A stretch of DNA of 64,000 bases from Ilex aquifolium (taxonomy: Eukaryota > Streptophyta > Magnoliopsida > Aquifoliales > Aquifoliaceae), in the NCBI GenBank assembly GCA_951799425.1, contig OX637392.1:34765593-34829592 (forward strand), in the 5' to 3' direction. Position 1 is the first letter of the stretch, and every line of letters begins with the position of its first letter. The position numbers and the translations under genes were made by a program. A model generated the notes under the pieces. The model ran no database searches and was not told where the DNA came from. It saw only the letters and a list, made by a program, of their open reading frames with translations. Shown piece after piece: positions 21,485 to 32,949 of this stretch.

Positions 21485-22800
21485 AAAGGGGGAGATTGTT
21501 ATATCGTGTTTTGTAATTGGCTAATTTTGTGAAGTCTTTTGCAAATCTCAAACTATTCCATTGTCATGATGAAAATCCAAAAGAATTATTTGAAGGGAGG
21601 AGATCATGCATCAAAGCTACATCAAAAGTACTCTAAATGCACCTTCTTGCTTAGGACAAGGTAATAACCTAAAGATCTAAGATGATGCATTGGTTTAATA
21701 AACTTAGGAGAATTAGTGTTAAAATAGAATCGGTATTGGATCCGAATATGGCTCCTAGGTGTTCTTCAAATAAAAGTTTATCTAAACCTTTTGTGTGTTT
21801 GGAAACATAGGTTTGAGCCATCGTCGGACCCCTCTTATGCAACACCTTTTAGTATTCAAGATGAAAAAGTTTTTTGTGCTTGGTTTTAGGCTTAAAAAAC
21901 CAGTAGGGACTGCCCCATGTGTTCTCTAGAGTGGATCTAAAGACTTAGAAATAATTTGATCAAAGGATAAGCAAAGAAACAACAGGGGTCACCCTCTAGA
22001 CTGCTCAAGCAGTACCATGGTCGTTCGAGCGGTCTTTTTTCCTAAGGCATGGTTTGAATCTGACCACCCTCCAACTGATCAAGTGGTCATTCGTGAATGT
22101 GTGTTTTCTTGGTCTCCAAGACAAACCTTATTTCGAGCCTATAAATAGGGATATGTCTTCCCAGCCTAGGATAAGCCTCTTGAGAGATAATTTAGCCTAT
22201 ATTACACCTTCAGAGCTTGAGCCACAATCCTAGATCCCTAAATCCAAAAGCTACTATCTTGTGATTCCTATTCAACATCTCAAATTAGAGAAAAAGAGCT
22301 TGCTTGGTTGAAAGACCAAAGCCATTGACCAGTTTGCATACGAAGGATTTTTTAGGAGGAGATCGCTCGAGGTCTAGAAAATCCAATGTAGTGGAGAATC
22401 CAAGTGAAGCTATCTAAGACAATGATAGGTGTATTTGGTGGAAAGGCTTATTGAAGGAAATGATAATCTAACTATGGTATTGGTTGAGGTATAAGACTTG
22501 AGTGCTTGTAAGCTAACTTTGTGGTAGTGGATTAAGCTTTTTGTAAACCCCAAGTGGTTCCTCATGATTTTTCCCAAGATGGGTTTTTGCCTCAACAAAT
22601 CACATTTCTTAATCTTTATAAATTTCATATACACTTGCAATTTGAGCACACACGCGTACTATGTGTTTGAATATCTTTATCATCCATAGTTGTGCATCAA
22701 GGGTTTTGGTCATTGGATTGGGATCTTCGTGAGATATTGAGTGATAAATTGATAATATCAATACACTAATCTTTTTACAATCTCCCAGTCACTGAACAAC
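21485..22800 (+). repeat. Polypurine tract and 3' LTR of element D
   Basis: AAAGGGGGAGAT (21485-21496) abuts TGTTATATCG, the likely LTR start. The LTR carries palindromes at 22001-22089 and a TATA box at 22140. Its right end is uncertain because an AT-rich dispersed repeat starts near 22806. Confidence 0.6.
22001..22150 (+). promoter_or_regulatory. LTR promoter of D: decayed GCTCGAGC palindromes and TATA
   Basis: CTGCTCAAGCAG (22001-22012), CGTTCGAGCGGTC (22022-22034) and CTGATCAAGTGGTCA (22075-22089) fit a GACCGCTCGAGCGGTC-like consensus. In two of the three the central CpG reads CpA. TATAAATAGGG follows at 22140-22150, 51 bases after the last palindrome. Confidence 0.6.
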
Positions 22801-22805
22801 ACCGT

Positions 22806-23000
22806 ACAACGTATTTATACTATTAATAAAAGTACCTTAACATGCAAAACTATTGATTCTCTATTTTACCCTTATAAAAAATTGTAAAGACCACTCTATC
22901 TTTTTACAATTAAATATTTAAATTATCATGTTATCCTTATTAAATTTCTAAATTATCTCTAACATCTCTTTTAATTATCTATTCTCTATGTATAAATATC
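22806..23000. repeat. Dispersed AT-rich repeat, copy 1
   Basis: Starts near TTATACTATTAATAAAAG and contains short stretches such as 'accactctat' and 'aacatctctttta'. It is similar along about 180 bases to 58005-58180. The start resembles 5' ends of non-autonomous plant Helitrons, but I could not identify a 3' hairpin, so the class is open. Confidence 0.55.
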
Positions 23001-23573
23001 AACTTCTATAAAAAAATAACTATATTACCCTTACAATAATATCCATCATTATATTTTCAATAAATTATTAAAAAAGCCTTCAAAAACTCCATCAATATAA
23101 TATTACTCATCTCATATCCAAAAATAACAATATGCCTGTAGATGTCTATTTTCTTTTTCATTGAAAAGTTTAACACTTTCATTTCTAAGATAAAAAATAA
23201 TTGTATATATAGTTTTCTAAAATCAATTGATGTTACATTAGTATAATTCTTCAGTCACAATAAACTTTCTAAGTTACATTAATATTTTATGTAAAATTAT
23301 ATTGTATTGTATTTTTAAGTAAAACTTAAATTTTTTAGAATTTTAATATGATGGATAATATATATATATATATATTAAATTTTATCCCAATTCACCTAAC
23401 TAATTCCTCATTATAGTAAGGTTCCAAAATGATTATTATATTGACAATTACTTTTATTTTATTCAAGAAAGTAGAATCCTAATCAAATGAATTCAAAAAA
23501 AAAATTCGTAATCTTTCATTCTTATTATAATACATTCTTGATAGGGTTACATTTTTTAACATAAAAAAAGATA
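23001..23573. other. AT-rich spacer
   Basis: Includes a (TA)n run near 23358-23378. No gene or element end is visible. Confidence 0.4.
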
Positions 23574-24990
23574 TGTTAACGTCCCAAAAACAACATAATA
23601 AAAAAAACAATAATAACCTCCATCCGTTGGCTCCCCAGTTTACTACCTTGGATTTCTTCCTACATTTGAAAAAAATGTTAAATTGTAGGGATGAGCTTAC
23701 TAACTCAATAGGATAACTTTTATCAATGACTATCAGGGTTTTAAAATAATATCTAAATATAAAAAATAAGTGCCTTAATAACTCAAACTAAGGTTACAGA
23801 AATAGGGCACATATCAATATTCACAATTCGACAATTTCATGGTCCACGCATGAATCGTCTCCAGAGATAACTTTGGGGTCTTGCACCCTAGGGAATCTGA
23901 TGCCCTTCTTGTTTTTCTAGGAACACCAATACCGGGTATTTTTTCGTGCCACACAGGCTACTTACGACAATTGATATTACTAACCAGTGAACCCAATGAC
24001 TAGTAGGAATTCTGTGTATCCTCACAAGGACCATGCGTCTACTGACCCTTAGCCTTCTATTACATGCATCCAATGTAAATTCATCAATATCATTTCATGT
24101 TCAGATCCAACATCAAATAAGAAGTTAACATTTAAATTAATACGTCATAATAACATCCAAAACATTTTAAATGCCAATTGATTTCCAGAAGATAATTAGG
24201 GTTGCAGTTCGCAAATATCGTATGTGCAGGAACCACATTTATTGATAAAACCCAAAATCCAACCCCATGGATAATGCAAACCATTTTTTAATGTTATATA
24301 ATCAATATAAGTTTGATTTGGAATCCCCAAGTATGCATGAGATGCATCAATGATAGTAAAAGATAAAAGAAGCCCTACCTTCAACCCTACTTCGATTTGA
24401 TATTGTATACTAAACTTTTGATGGCAAGACCGAACTTCTAAATTGGCAAAACTTCAACCCTTCCTTTCCTTTCTTTTTTCTCTTTCTTCCTTCCTTCCTT
24501 TCTTCTCTTTTTTTAGACCACATTTTTCACTACAGAACCTTGGCTATTTATAGCCAAAGTTTGCAAGTTTTTGCTTGCTTGGCCAGCCACCTGCCACCCT
24601 CTCCTTTCTTCTTCTTTTTTTTCTTTCACTTGCTTCATTTGTTCTTAGCCACACCATCCCTCCATCCAAATACTTCTCACTAACCTAGCTTTCCTCTCCA
24701 AGATTTTGACAAATCATATGCATGCATGTGTATATATATATATGTGTGTGTGTGTGTGTATCACATATATTGCACAATTAACATTTCATTCAGATACCAT
24801 AGCAGTTTTTTTTATTCTACATAAAATATAACTTATATTATTGTACGTTGACTTGTTTTCTCGTTAAGAATCCATATTTGCGGTCTATTTATTTGTTTGA
24901 AATTCCTAACAATAACTTTTAATTATGTAAAGACATAATTATCGACCTAACTTAAGCGTTAGCGATTAATTTATGATATGGATCATCACA
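23574..24990 (-). repeat. 3' LTR of chromovirus E
   Basis: The boundaries TGTTAACGTCCC (left) and ..GATCATCACA (right) mirror those of the Tekay LTRs and give 1417 bases. A reversed TATA box lies near 24543 (ggctataaatag on the minus strand). Unlike the other LTRs, no CpG-centred palindrome cluster precedes it, which makes it a useful negative control. A (TA)n(TG)n microsatellite is near 24730-24760. Confidence 0.65.
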
Positions 24991-27890
24991 ATCTACTTCT
25001 CTAAAAAGAAATTCGTCCTCCAAATTCAATACTAACATTGGGCGTTAAAAAGATTTGGATATCTAGTGTGCATATCCATTTTTCAATTCCCACGTGGCTC
25101 CTTAAATACCATGATGTTGCTATCGTAATTTAACAAGTGGTATGACCTTGTTATGTAATAGTTGTTCCTTTGTAGCCAAAAACTGCATAGGTTGCTCTTC
25201 GTAAGTTCCATTTTCCTGAATTTGAATGTTCCTCCAATCAATGATGTTTGAAACATCTGGCTCACATTTTCTTAACATAGATACATGGAATACATTATGC
25301 ACTACCCAAAGTTGAGCTGGCAAGCCAAGTTGATAGGCTACACTTCCAACATGTTGCATCATTTCAAAGGGTGCAATATATATGGGTGCCAATTTACCTT
25401 TTTTTCCAAATCTAGATATTCCTTTCCTTGGAGATATCTTCAAGAATACATAATGACCTATTTGGAACTCACAATGGTCTCCTCATTTGATCTGCATAGC
25501 TTTTTTGTCGACTTTGAGTTGTGCGTAAGCGACACTTAATTACTTGAATCTTTTATGTGGTTTCTCTCACAATATATGGACCAAACAAACTACTTTCTCT
25601 AGCCTCGGCCCAACATAGAGGTAATCTACAGGGTCATCCATATAAAGCCTCATACAGAACCATACCAATGCTGGCTTGGTAGCTATTTTTGTAAGGAAAT
25701 TCCACCAATGGAAGATGTTCATTCTAGTTACCTTTGAAATGCAAAGCACAAGCTTGTAACATATCTTCCAATATCTGAATTACCCTTTCAGATTGACCAT
25801 CTGTTTAAGGATGATATGCAGTACTAAAGTGAAATTCTGTCCCCATTCACTTTTTGTAAACTTTGTCAGAATTGAGCCACAAAATGAGAATCACGATCGG
25901 ACACGATTGATAATGGTACTCCATGTAACCCTACAATCTCCCGAATATAAAGTTGACTTAGAGTGACTAGAGTATCAGTATTTTTCATGGCTAAGAAGTG
26001 AGTTGATTTAGTGAGTCGATCCAACACAATCCATTTTGCATTGTACCCTTTGGAAGTCATAGGCAATCCTATCACAAAATCCATGGTGATATGATACCAT
26101 TTCCACTCTAGGATAGGTAAGGATTGTAATAACCCACTAAGTTTCTGATGGTCTAATTTCACCAGTTGACATACCGTGCATCGACTAATAAATTTTGCCA
26201 TATCCTTCTTCATTCCTTTCCACCTATATTGGTGCTTCATATCTTGATACATTTTAGTGCCACCAGGATGAATAGTAAACTTAGAGTGGTGATATTCTCT
26301 AAGTGTTTCTTCTTTTAGTTGAATGTTATCGGGTACACATAATCGACCTCAATATAACAGCTCATCATCATGTAAACACCAACTCTCAAGTACATTTCCA
26401 TCCTCTAGTTGATTTCAAATGGATTTTAGATGAGATTCTACACGTTGTAATTCAACATTTTTTTCTCGAAGAATAGGTTGAGCAATGAGATTAAACAGAT
26501 GTGATTGACCTTCTTTTCCCCTGATCCCGAGGTCATACTCCCTTAATGCCTCTACCAGTTTCCACTTACCTATCGTCATGTTACCCACTATACCTCGAGA
26601 TTTTCTACTCAATGCATCTGTGACTACATTAGCTTTTCCTGGTTGGTATTACAGCTTGAAATCGTAGTCTTCAAGTTATTCTATCCACCGTCGATGTCGG
26701 AGATTCAGATCTTTCTAAGTGAAAATGTACTTAAGGAATTTTTTATTTGAGTAAATCTGAAAATTTTCTTCGTGTAGATAACAATGCCATAATTTCAAAG
26801 CAAAGACAAAATCTGCCAATTCGAAGTCATGTGTGGGATAATTCTGTTCATGCACCTTTTGTTGTCTGGAACCATATGCAACCACCTTGTTATTCAACAT
26901 CAACACGCACCCAAGGCCCTATCATGATGATTTTACCCAATACCACTTCTAGGTATAGTAAGAACATGAGTCGTGGTTAGCTTATCCCTTAAGATGTGAA
27001 CGTGCCTTTCACATTCTTTGGTCCACTCGCATTTTTCTTCCTTTCGAGTGAGTCGAGTCATGGGCATAGCTATGCCGAAAAATCATTCCACAAACCATCG
27101 ATAGAATCCTGCCAATCCTAGAAAACTCTGAACTTTGGTTACATTTTTGGGTCGATCCCAGTTCATTACAATTTCCACCTTTGTTGGGTCTACTATTCTT
27201 TCTTCTTTTGATACCAAATGTCCAAGAAATTTGACTTCTTTCAACCAGAACCTACATTTACTTTTCTTGGCATACATCTTGTACTCCCTTAGCGTTTGCA
27301 GAATTTGACGTAGGTGTTGTACATGTTCTTTATTTGTCTTTGAATATATTAGAATATCATCTATAAAGACAATAACGAACCAGTCGAGATAGGGCTAAAA
27401 TACTCGATGCATTAAATCCATAAAGTCTGCATGTGCATTTGTAAGTTAAAATGGCATCATCAAGAATTCAAAGTGTTCGTATCTAGTACAAAAAGCTATT
27501 TTGGGAATATCCTTCTCTTTGACCCTCAGTTGGTGGTATCCAGTTCGAAAATCAATCTTAGAGCAGCAATGAGAGCCTCTAATTTGATCAAAGATGATAT
27601 TTATTATTTATTGTCACACGAGTCATCTTTTGATAGTTAATATAGAGCCTAAGCGTGGTATTCTTCTTTTTCACAAAAAGTATAGGAGCTCCCTAAGGCG
27701 AAGTACTTAATCGAATGAATCCAATGGCAAGAAGTTCATCTAACTGTTTCCTTAATTCCTTTAACTCTAATGGAGCCGTACAGTAAGGGGTAATGTAGAT
27801 TGGTTTCGTACCAAAGTATATCTCGATGGAGAATTCTATCTCTCTGTGCGGGGTAAGTCTAGACAACTCATTAGAAAATACGTGCTTGAG
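24991..27890 (-). pseudogene. Chromovirus E pol remnant
   Basis: On the minus strand: RT pieces near 27850-27300, an RT connection near 27270-27090 (KFLGHLVSKE), RNase H near 26900-26600, the integrase zinc domain and core near 26250-25870 ([24 protein letters not shown]), and the integrase tail near 25440-25120 (KLAPIYIAPFE). More than ten breaks; an old fossil. Confidence 0.8.
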
Positions 27891-28322
27891 GGTCTCCGTT
27901 GTATTCCCAATTCTCTGTCAATGAACCCTCAATGTGTATAAGATTTATATGTGTGGGTGAGTGTCACTCTCACTCGGGTTCAATGCAAGAAATGGGAGAC
28001 GGAATGATGTGGTGGAATGAAAGGAATGAAATGTGTGTGTGTGTGTGTGTGAACAAAAGTGCTCCCCAAGTGCAGGGAGTCTTTTGAGTGTCATGTGTTC
28101 ACTTGGAGTTTGGTTTTGGTAGAAAGGGTAAAGTGTAAAAAACTTTTGTTGTTTGAAGTTTGGTTTGTGATTGTATCTTGATAAAAAATGAAATGGAAAA
28201 TGTGTTGGTTAATTCGAAGGGTTCATTCCAATGGGAATGCCAACTCAACTCGAGACCTTCCCCCAATGGTGTCTAGATGTTCGATTGATTTGTGGGAAGC
28301 TCGGGACGACTATGGAGGTGAG
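27891..28322. other. Unassigned spacer with GT microsatellite
   Basis: A (GT)n run lies at about 28030-28052. The stretch joins the cut edge of chromovirus E to the 5' LTR of Athila A. I see no supported gene. Confidence 0.45.
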
Positions 28323-30261
28323 TGATTAGCACTTAAAATTAGCATATTACTATGTCGTTTTAAGACTAATTGTACTTTGATGGAGTTTAAGTGATGTCAT
28401 TTCAGGCCCTAAACTGAACAAGGACTCAAGAACAACAAGTACCACACTTGAATGCAACACCAGCACATTAGAGCACAAAATTGGAGAAGCTTGGAGCACA
28501 ACCAGAACATTCGAACTCCAACTCACGTTCGAACGACCACATTGAACTGTAGCAGACCCAACTGCTAAGAGAAGGCGTGTTGTAGCTAGGAAAGAAGACT
28601 GAAGCTCTAAGGCACTTGAGTATCACGTTCGAACGCCAACTCATGTTTGAACGTGCACTTGAGTTGATTGAAGACCAGACTACTGCATAGAGTGTGGAAC
28701 TGAACTTCACAGAAGACCAACAGATCACTCGAGTGAGAGGATTAGAGCACATCTAGCGTTCGGAAGCCCATAGTGCAAAGATAGAAGAAACGTTCAAACT
28801 GCAAACAACGTTCGAACGTTCATAAAGCAAAAACAGAAACAACGTTCGAACACTAACTCACGTTCGAATGTTCTCCACAGACTGGCATCAGAGTAGTTGG
28901 TTTTTCACTTGGACTTGGGCGGCATACACTATTCCTTCACCCCCTCTTGTCTCCTCCTCTTGCCTATAAATACTCCCATTGTTGGAGAGCTTAGGGGAGC
29001 CAAGTAGAGAGGTTGATGGAGGCTTAGACTCCCACTCACATTGTAGATTGAGCTTACATTTCCTTGTATGAAGTCTTTATTTTAGAGATTAGTTTGGTTT
29101 TAGTCCAACATCTCTTTGCTTACTATAAAAGTAGTTTTATGCTTATGTTTTCACTTACATACATAGAAGGGAGTTAGTTCATCTCTTTGGTTGAGGAAGC
29201 AACCCTCCATTCCTTGGTTGAGGAAGCCACCCTCCAAATGTGACTAGCTTTCTTCTATTTTTATTGTTTATGTACTTCACTTCCATTGCTTGAGCTTCTT
29301 TCTTTCTTAGAGGAGTGAAACTCTTCCAATTTTCTAGAGCTTTACCAAAGCCGTGAAGGGTGGAACGTGATTCACTCATTCTTTGTTAAAGATTGGCTCC
29401 TTGTTCATTGTTATTTCATCTTTTGTGTCCTCTACTTGGAGGGATGAGCATCACCCACTTTTCTAGCTTTACCAAAGCCATAAAGAGTGAGTAGTTTCTC
29501 ATTCACTCTTTAGTAAGAGGAGAAGGGTATGTATAAGTTATCCGGGAATTATATTTGTGCATTGTTCTTATGCTTAACATTTATTTCTTCTTGCTTATTG
29601 GATGATTGATTGCATCTAGCAAAGCTAAGGTACTTTGTATAACCGTGGGCTCTTTCTATGACACGGATGACTCTTGCATAGAAAGACTCATCGGTTCAAG
29701 GCAAGTACCCGGGCTAGATTTTCATGACTACCCTTCAATCCTCCCCCTTATTGTGCTTCATTTAAAGAATGGAATATTAATGTCATGATTGGATGTCTTG
29801 TAGAAACACTTACTTGTTTGTAGACGGGTTAAATCTCTGCACAAACAATTCTTGTAAACTTCTAGAAAGACATCGGAATCATGTTCTTAATTCTCACAGT
29901 CCATCTTTATCTTCTGATTAACTTGTTGTTGACACGGGAGTTAATTGAGTTATCAAGCATAAGTATAATAAACCGGATAATTAATTACATGTCCAGATCC
30001 TTGAACGAAAGAGTGACTCTTTTTCATTCGAGCTCATCTCATATTTTGTTAAGAAAATTCTCTTGGAAAGAATCTTATATTCTGTCCAAGAAATCTCACA
30101 CCTCACAACAAATCTCAAGGGTTACAATCAATAGGTCTCCACCACTACTTATCTCAAACATACAAACAAAAGTTCCCTGTAGATTCGACTCCGGACTCAA
30201 ACCGGATTATTACTACAGCTTGACCGTCTACACTTGGGTGTATACATTTCAGATCAAGTCA
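28323..30261 (+). repeat. 5' LTR of Athila A
   Basis: Starts TGATTAGCACTTAAAATT and ends ..CAAGTCA six bases before the primer site. It is 1939 bp and pairs with 40685-42557. Short open frames inside are not genes. Confidence 0.88.
28500..28972 (+). promoter_or_regulatory. Athila A 5' LTR promoter: ACGTTCGAACGT cluster and TATA
   Basis: Intact or slightly changed palindromes lie at 28525, 28625, 28643, 28807 (AACGTTCGAACGTT), 28841 and 28860, with more decayed copies near 28507, 28758 and 28792. TATAAATA is at 28965-28972, about 95 bases after the last copy. Most variants differ at CpG positions. Confidence 0.75.
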
Positions 30262-30267
30262 AGTTTT

Positions 30268-30285
30268 TGGCGCCATTGCCAGGGA
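30268..30285 (+). other. Primer-binding site (tRNA-Asp type)
   Basis: TGGCGCCATTGCCAGGG is complementary, with two mismatches, to the 3' end of plant tRNA-Asp. The B copy at 45051 matches fully (TGGCGCCGTTGCCGGGG). Athila elements are known to use tRNA-Asp. Confidence 0.85.
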
Positions 30286-30379
30286 GCTTTGAAAGGTTTT
30301 TTAAGGTAAAAGGTAAAAAGACCTTCATCTTTGTATATATTCTTTGGTTTACTGTGAATAACTTTGTTTTATTTTCTTT

Positions 30380-32894
30380 ATGACTGAGGGCACACCTCAC
30401 TATCAAAATTTGTCGGCAGAATCTTGTGAGTCTGTGAATCAGCCTGAACCTAATTCACCTAGATCAGTAGCAAACTCTTGTGAGAGTAATATGGAAAATA
30501 ATGAAAGAAATGGAGAAGTCCCTATGAGAGAGGAGGAAGTCCCTAACATCCGAACTTTGCGGGATTACTTAAATCCCACAAGAAACAGTGTCCCCTCTTG
30601 TTTTATATTTCCTGAAAATGCTCCCCTCTTTACTGTAAAGCCGGGGACAGTGCAGTTATTATCCGTGTTTCATGGATTGGATGCAGAAAATCCATATCTG
30701 CATATAAAAGATTTTGAGGAAGTGTATGGAACATTTCAAGACAATTCTGAACTAGCCAAGATGAAATTGTTTTCTTTCTCGTTAAGGGATAGAGCTAAAC
30801 AATGGCTAAATTCTTTAAAATCTTTTTCAATTCCTAACTGGCAGGCATTGCAAAATGAATTTTTTAGACAGTTTTTTCCTCTACACCTCACAAATGCACT
30901 AAAAAGGTAAATCATGAATTTTGCGGTTAAAGAAGGAGAAACTTTTTACCAAAGTTGGGAGAGATTCAAATATCTGCTCCAATCCTGCCCACATCACGCT
31001 TTTGAGAATTGGACTTTGGTAGGATTTTTCTATGACTCCTTACCCTCTAGACTACGTCAGTTTGTCGAAATGATAGCCCAAGGAGAATTTATAGGAAAAA
31101 GTCCGGAGGAGGCATTCAATTTTTTTGACACCATATCTGACAGTTCTCAGATGTGGGACTCAGCCTCTCCTACCACTGTAGAAGCCAGACCATCTACTTC
31201 CCAGGAGGTAATATGTCTTGAGAGAGGATGATAACTTGAGAGCAAAAATTTCTACGTTGTCTCGAAAGCTTGAAGCTTTAGAGATGAAGAAAGTCCATCA
31301 AGTTGATGTTAGCTCTTCCACAGAACAAGTGTGTGGAATCTGTGCGCTAACAGGACACCCTACTGGGAAGTGTCCTACCATCCCAACGTTCAAAGAGGTC
31401 TTGTTGGAACAAACACATGCAATTTCCAATTTCAACAAGCCTTACTCCAACCCATACTCTGAAACATACAATCCAGGGTGGCGAAACCACCCTAACTTCA
31501 GTTGGAAGAATACACAACCAATGCCCATGAACCAACAACAAGGTTCATACCCACCACCTCAAGGACCTCCCACATATCAACCATACCAACCACCACAAAA
31601 GAGGAGCCTTGAGGACACACTAAATCAGTTCATGCAAAGCCAAATGAACTATAACCATAATTCCACACAGGCTTTCACTAATTTCAAGACCCAGACCACT
31701 CAATCTTTTGAGGATCTTAAAAGCCACATCCAAAAATTGACCCAATTCATGGTCACACACGAAAAGGGCAAGTTTCCTGCCCAACCAAAGCAACCCCAAG
31801 GCCAATTCCATGTGGGGAACCCTTCAACAATAGGAAACACACAAGACCAAGCCCAAGTTGTTACTACACTAAGAAGTGGCAAGGTGATTGACAAGACCAT
31901 CAGAGACATACTCATTCCAAAGCCAAGACCTGAGTCAATCCCAGTCAACCCATATTCTGAACCTGAACCAATTGAGACTGAACTTGAGGGAGAACCTGAG
32001 CCTATGATTGAACAAGAGCCAGAACCTTCTGAGGAAAAAGACCCTTCGTGTTCCATTCCTGCTCCTTTTCCTCATAGACTCAAAACCAAACAGAAGTTGA
32101 AAAATCAGCCTGAAATTTATGAGCTTTTTAAGCAAGTAAATATCAACATCCCACTTCTGGACGCAATCAAACAAGTTCCGTCTTATGCCAAGTTCCTAAA
32201 AGACTTGTGCACAGTCAAGAGAAGCCAGAATGTCCAAAAAAGAGCCTTCTTAACAGAACAAGCCAGTGCCCTTCTTCAACACAAAACCCTTCCAAAATAC
32301 AAAGACCCAGGGTGTCCGACTATGTCATGTATCATTGGAAACTTCAAGATTGAACAAGCACTGTTAGACCTTGGAGCCAGTATTAATTTGTTACCCTACT
32401 CTGTCTACCAGCAGTTGGGTCTGGGTGAACTCAAACCTACTTGTGTCACACTCCAGTTGGCCGACAGATCTGTCAAAACCCCTAGAGGGATTGTTGAAGA
32501 TGTGCTTGTCCAAGTGGACAACTTTGTCTTCCCTGTTGACTTCATTGTTCTGGATACCCAGCCAGCAATACATTCGGAGAACCAAATTCCCGTCATTCTT
32601 GGTCGACCTTTCCTAGCAACTTCCAATGCACTAATCAATTGCAGGAATGGAGTCATGAAATTAAATTTTGGGAATATGACTCTCGAATTGAACATTTTCA
32701 ATATTGCTAAGCATCCAGAAGAAGAAAAGGAAGAAAGGGAAATAAACTCCATTGAATCTTTAATACAGGAACATCTGAATGACACAGTCTGTGAGGACCC
32801 TACTGAATCTTCTCTGTTAGAGTTCATCTCATCCGAAACAACAGATGATGACCCAAATCCACCAAGTTGCCCTACTCATGCTGTTGAGACATGA
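30380..32894 (+). pseudogene. Athila A gag and protease
   Basis: Starts MTEGTPHYQN. A Retrotrans_gag domain lies about 30650-31130 (LFSFSLRDRAKQWLNSL, FFPLHLTNALKR, YDSLPSRLRQF). A cysteine motif (CGICALTGHPTGKCP) is near 31330, then a glutamine/proline-rich linker, an acidic Glu-Pro repeat near 31960, and the aspartic protease region near 32360 (LLDLGASINLLPYSV). Gag builds the particle and the protease cuts the polyprotein. About two or three breaks; otherwise long open stretches. Confidence 0.9.
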
Positions 32895-32949
32895 GCCCCC
32901 AAATTCGAAAAGATTTCACCAAGTGGCACAAAGCCACTCTTATCAAGTG

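Larger units (their letters stand above)
19041..22800 (+). mobile_element. LTR retrotransposon D, 3' half with ORF3 and 3' LTR
   Basis: It begins where the minus-strand Athila C pol stops. It contains a palindrome at 19155, an ORF3-type gene (19379-20640), about 840 bases without genes, a polypurine tract (21485-21496) and an LTR starting TGTTATATCG at 21497. ORF3 resembles the Athila third gene. The tract AAAGGGGGAGAT is also common in copia elements, so the lineage (Athila or other) is not settled. The right LTR end is approximate. Confidence 0.65.
23574..27890 (-). mobile_element. Truncated chromovirus E (LTR plus pol)
   Basis: A 3' LTR (23574-24990) is followed on the plus strand by the reversed polypurine-like stretch and by pol read on the minus strand up to 27890. 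Gag, primer site and 5' LTR are missing, so it was cut at 27890. It resembles the Tekay pol of 4160-9800 but is clearly more diverged and heavily broken. Confidence 0.8.
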
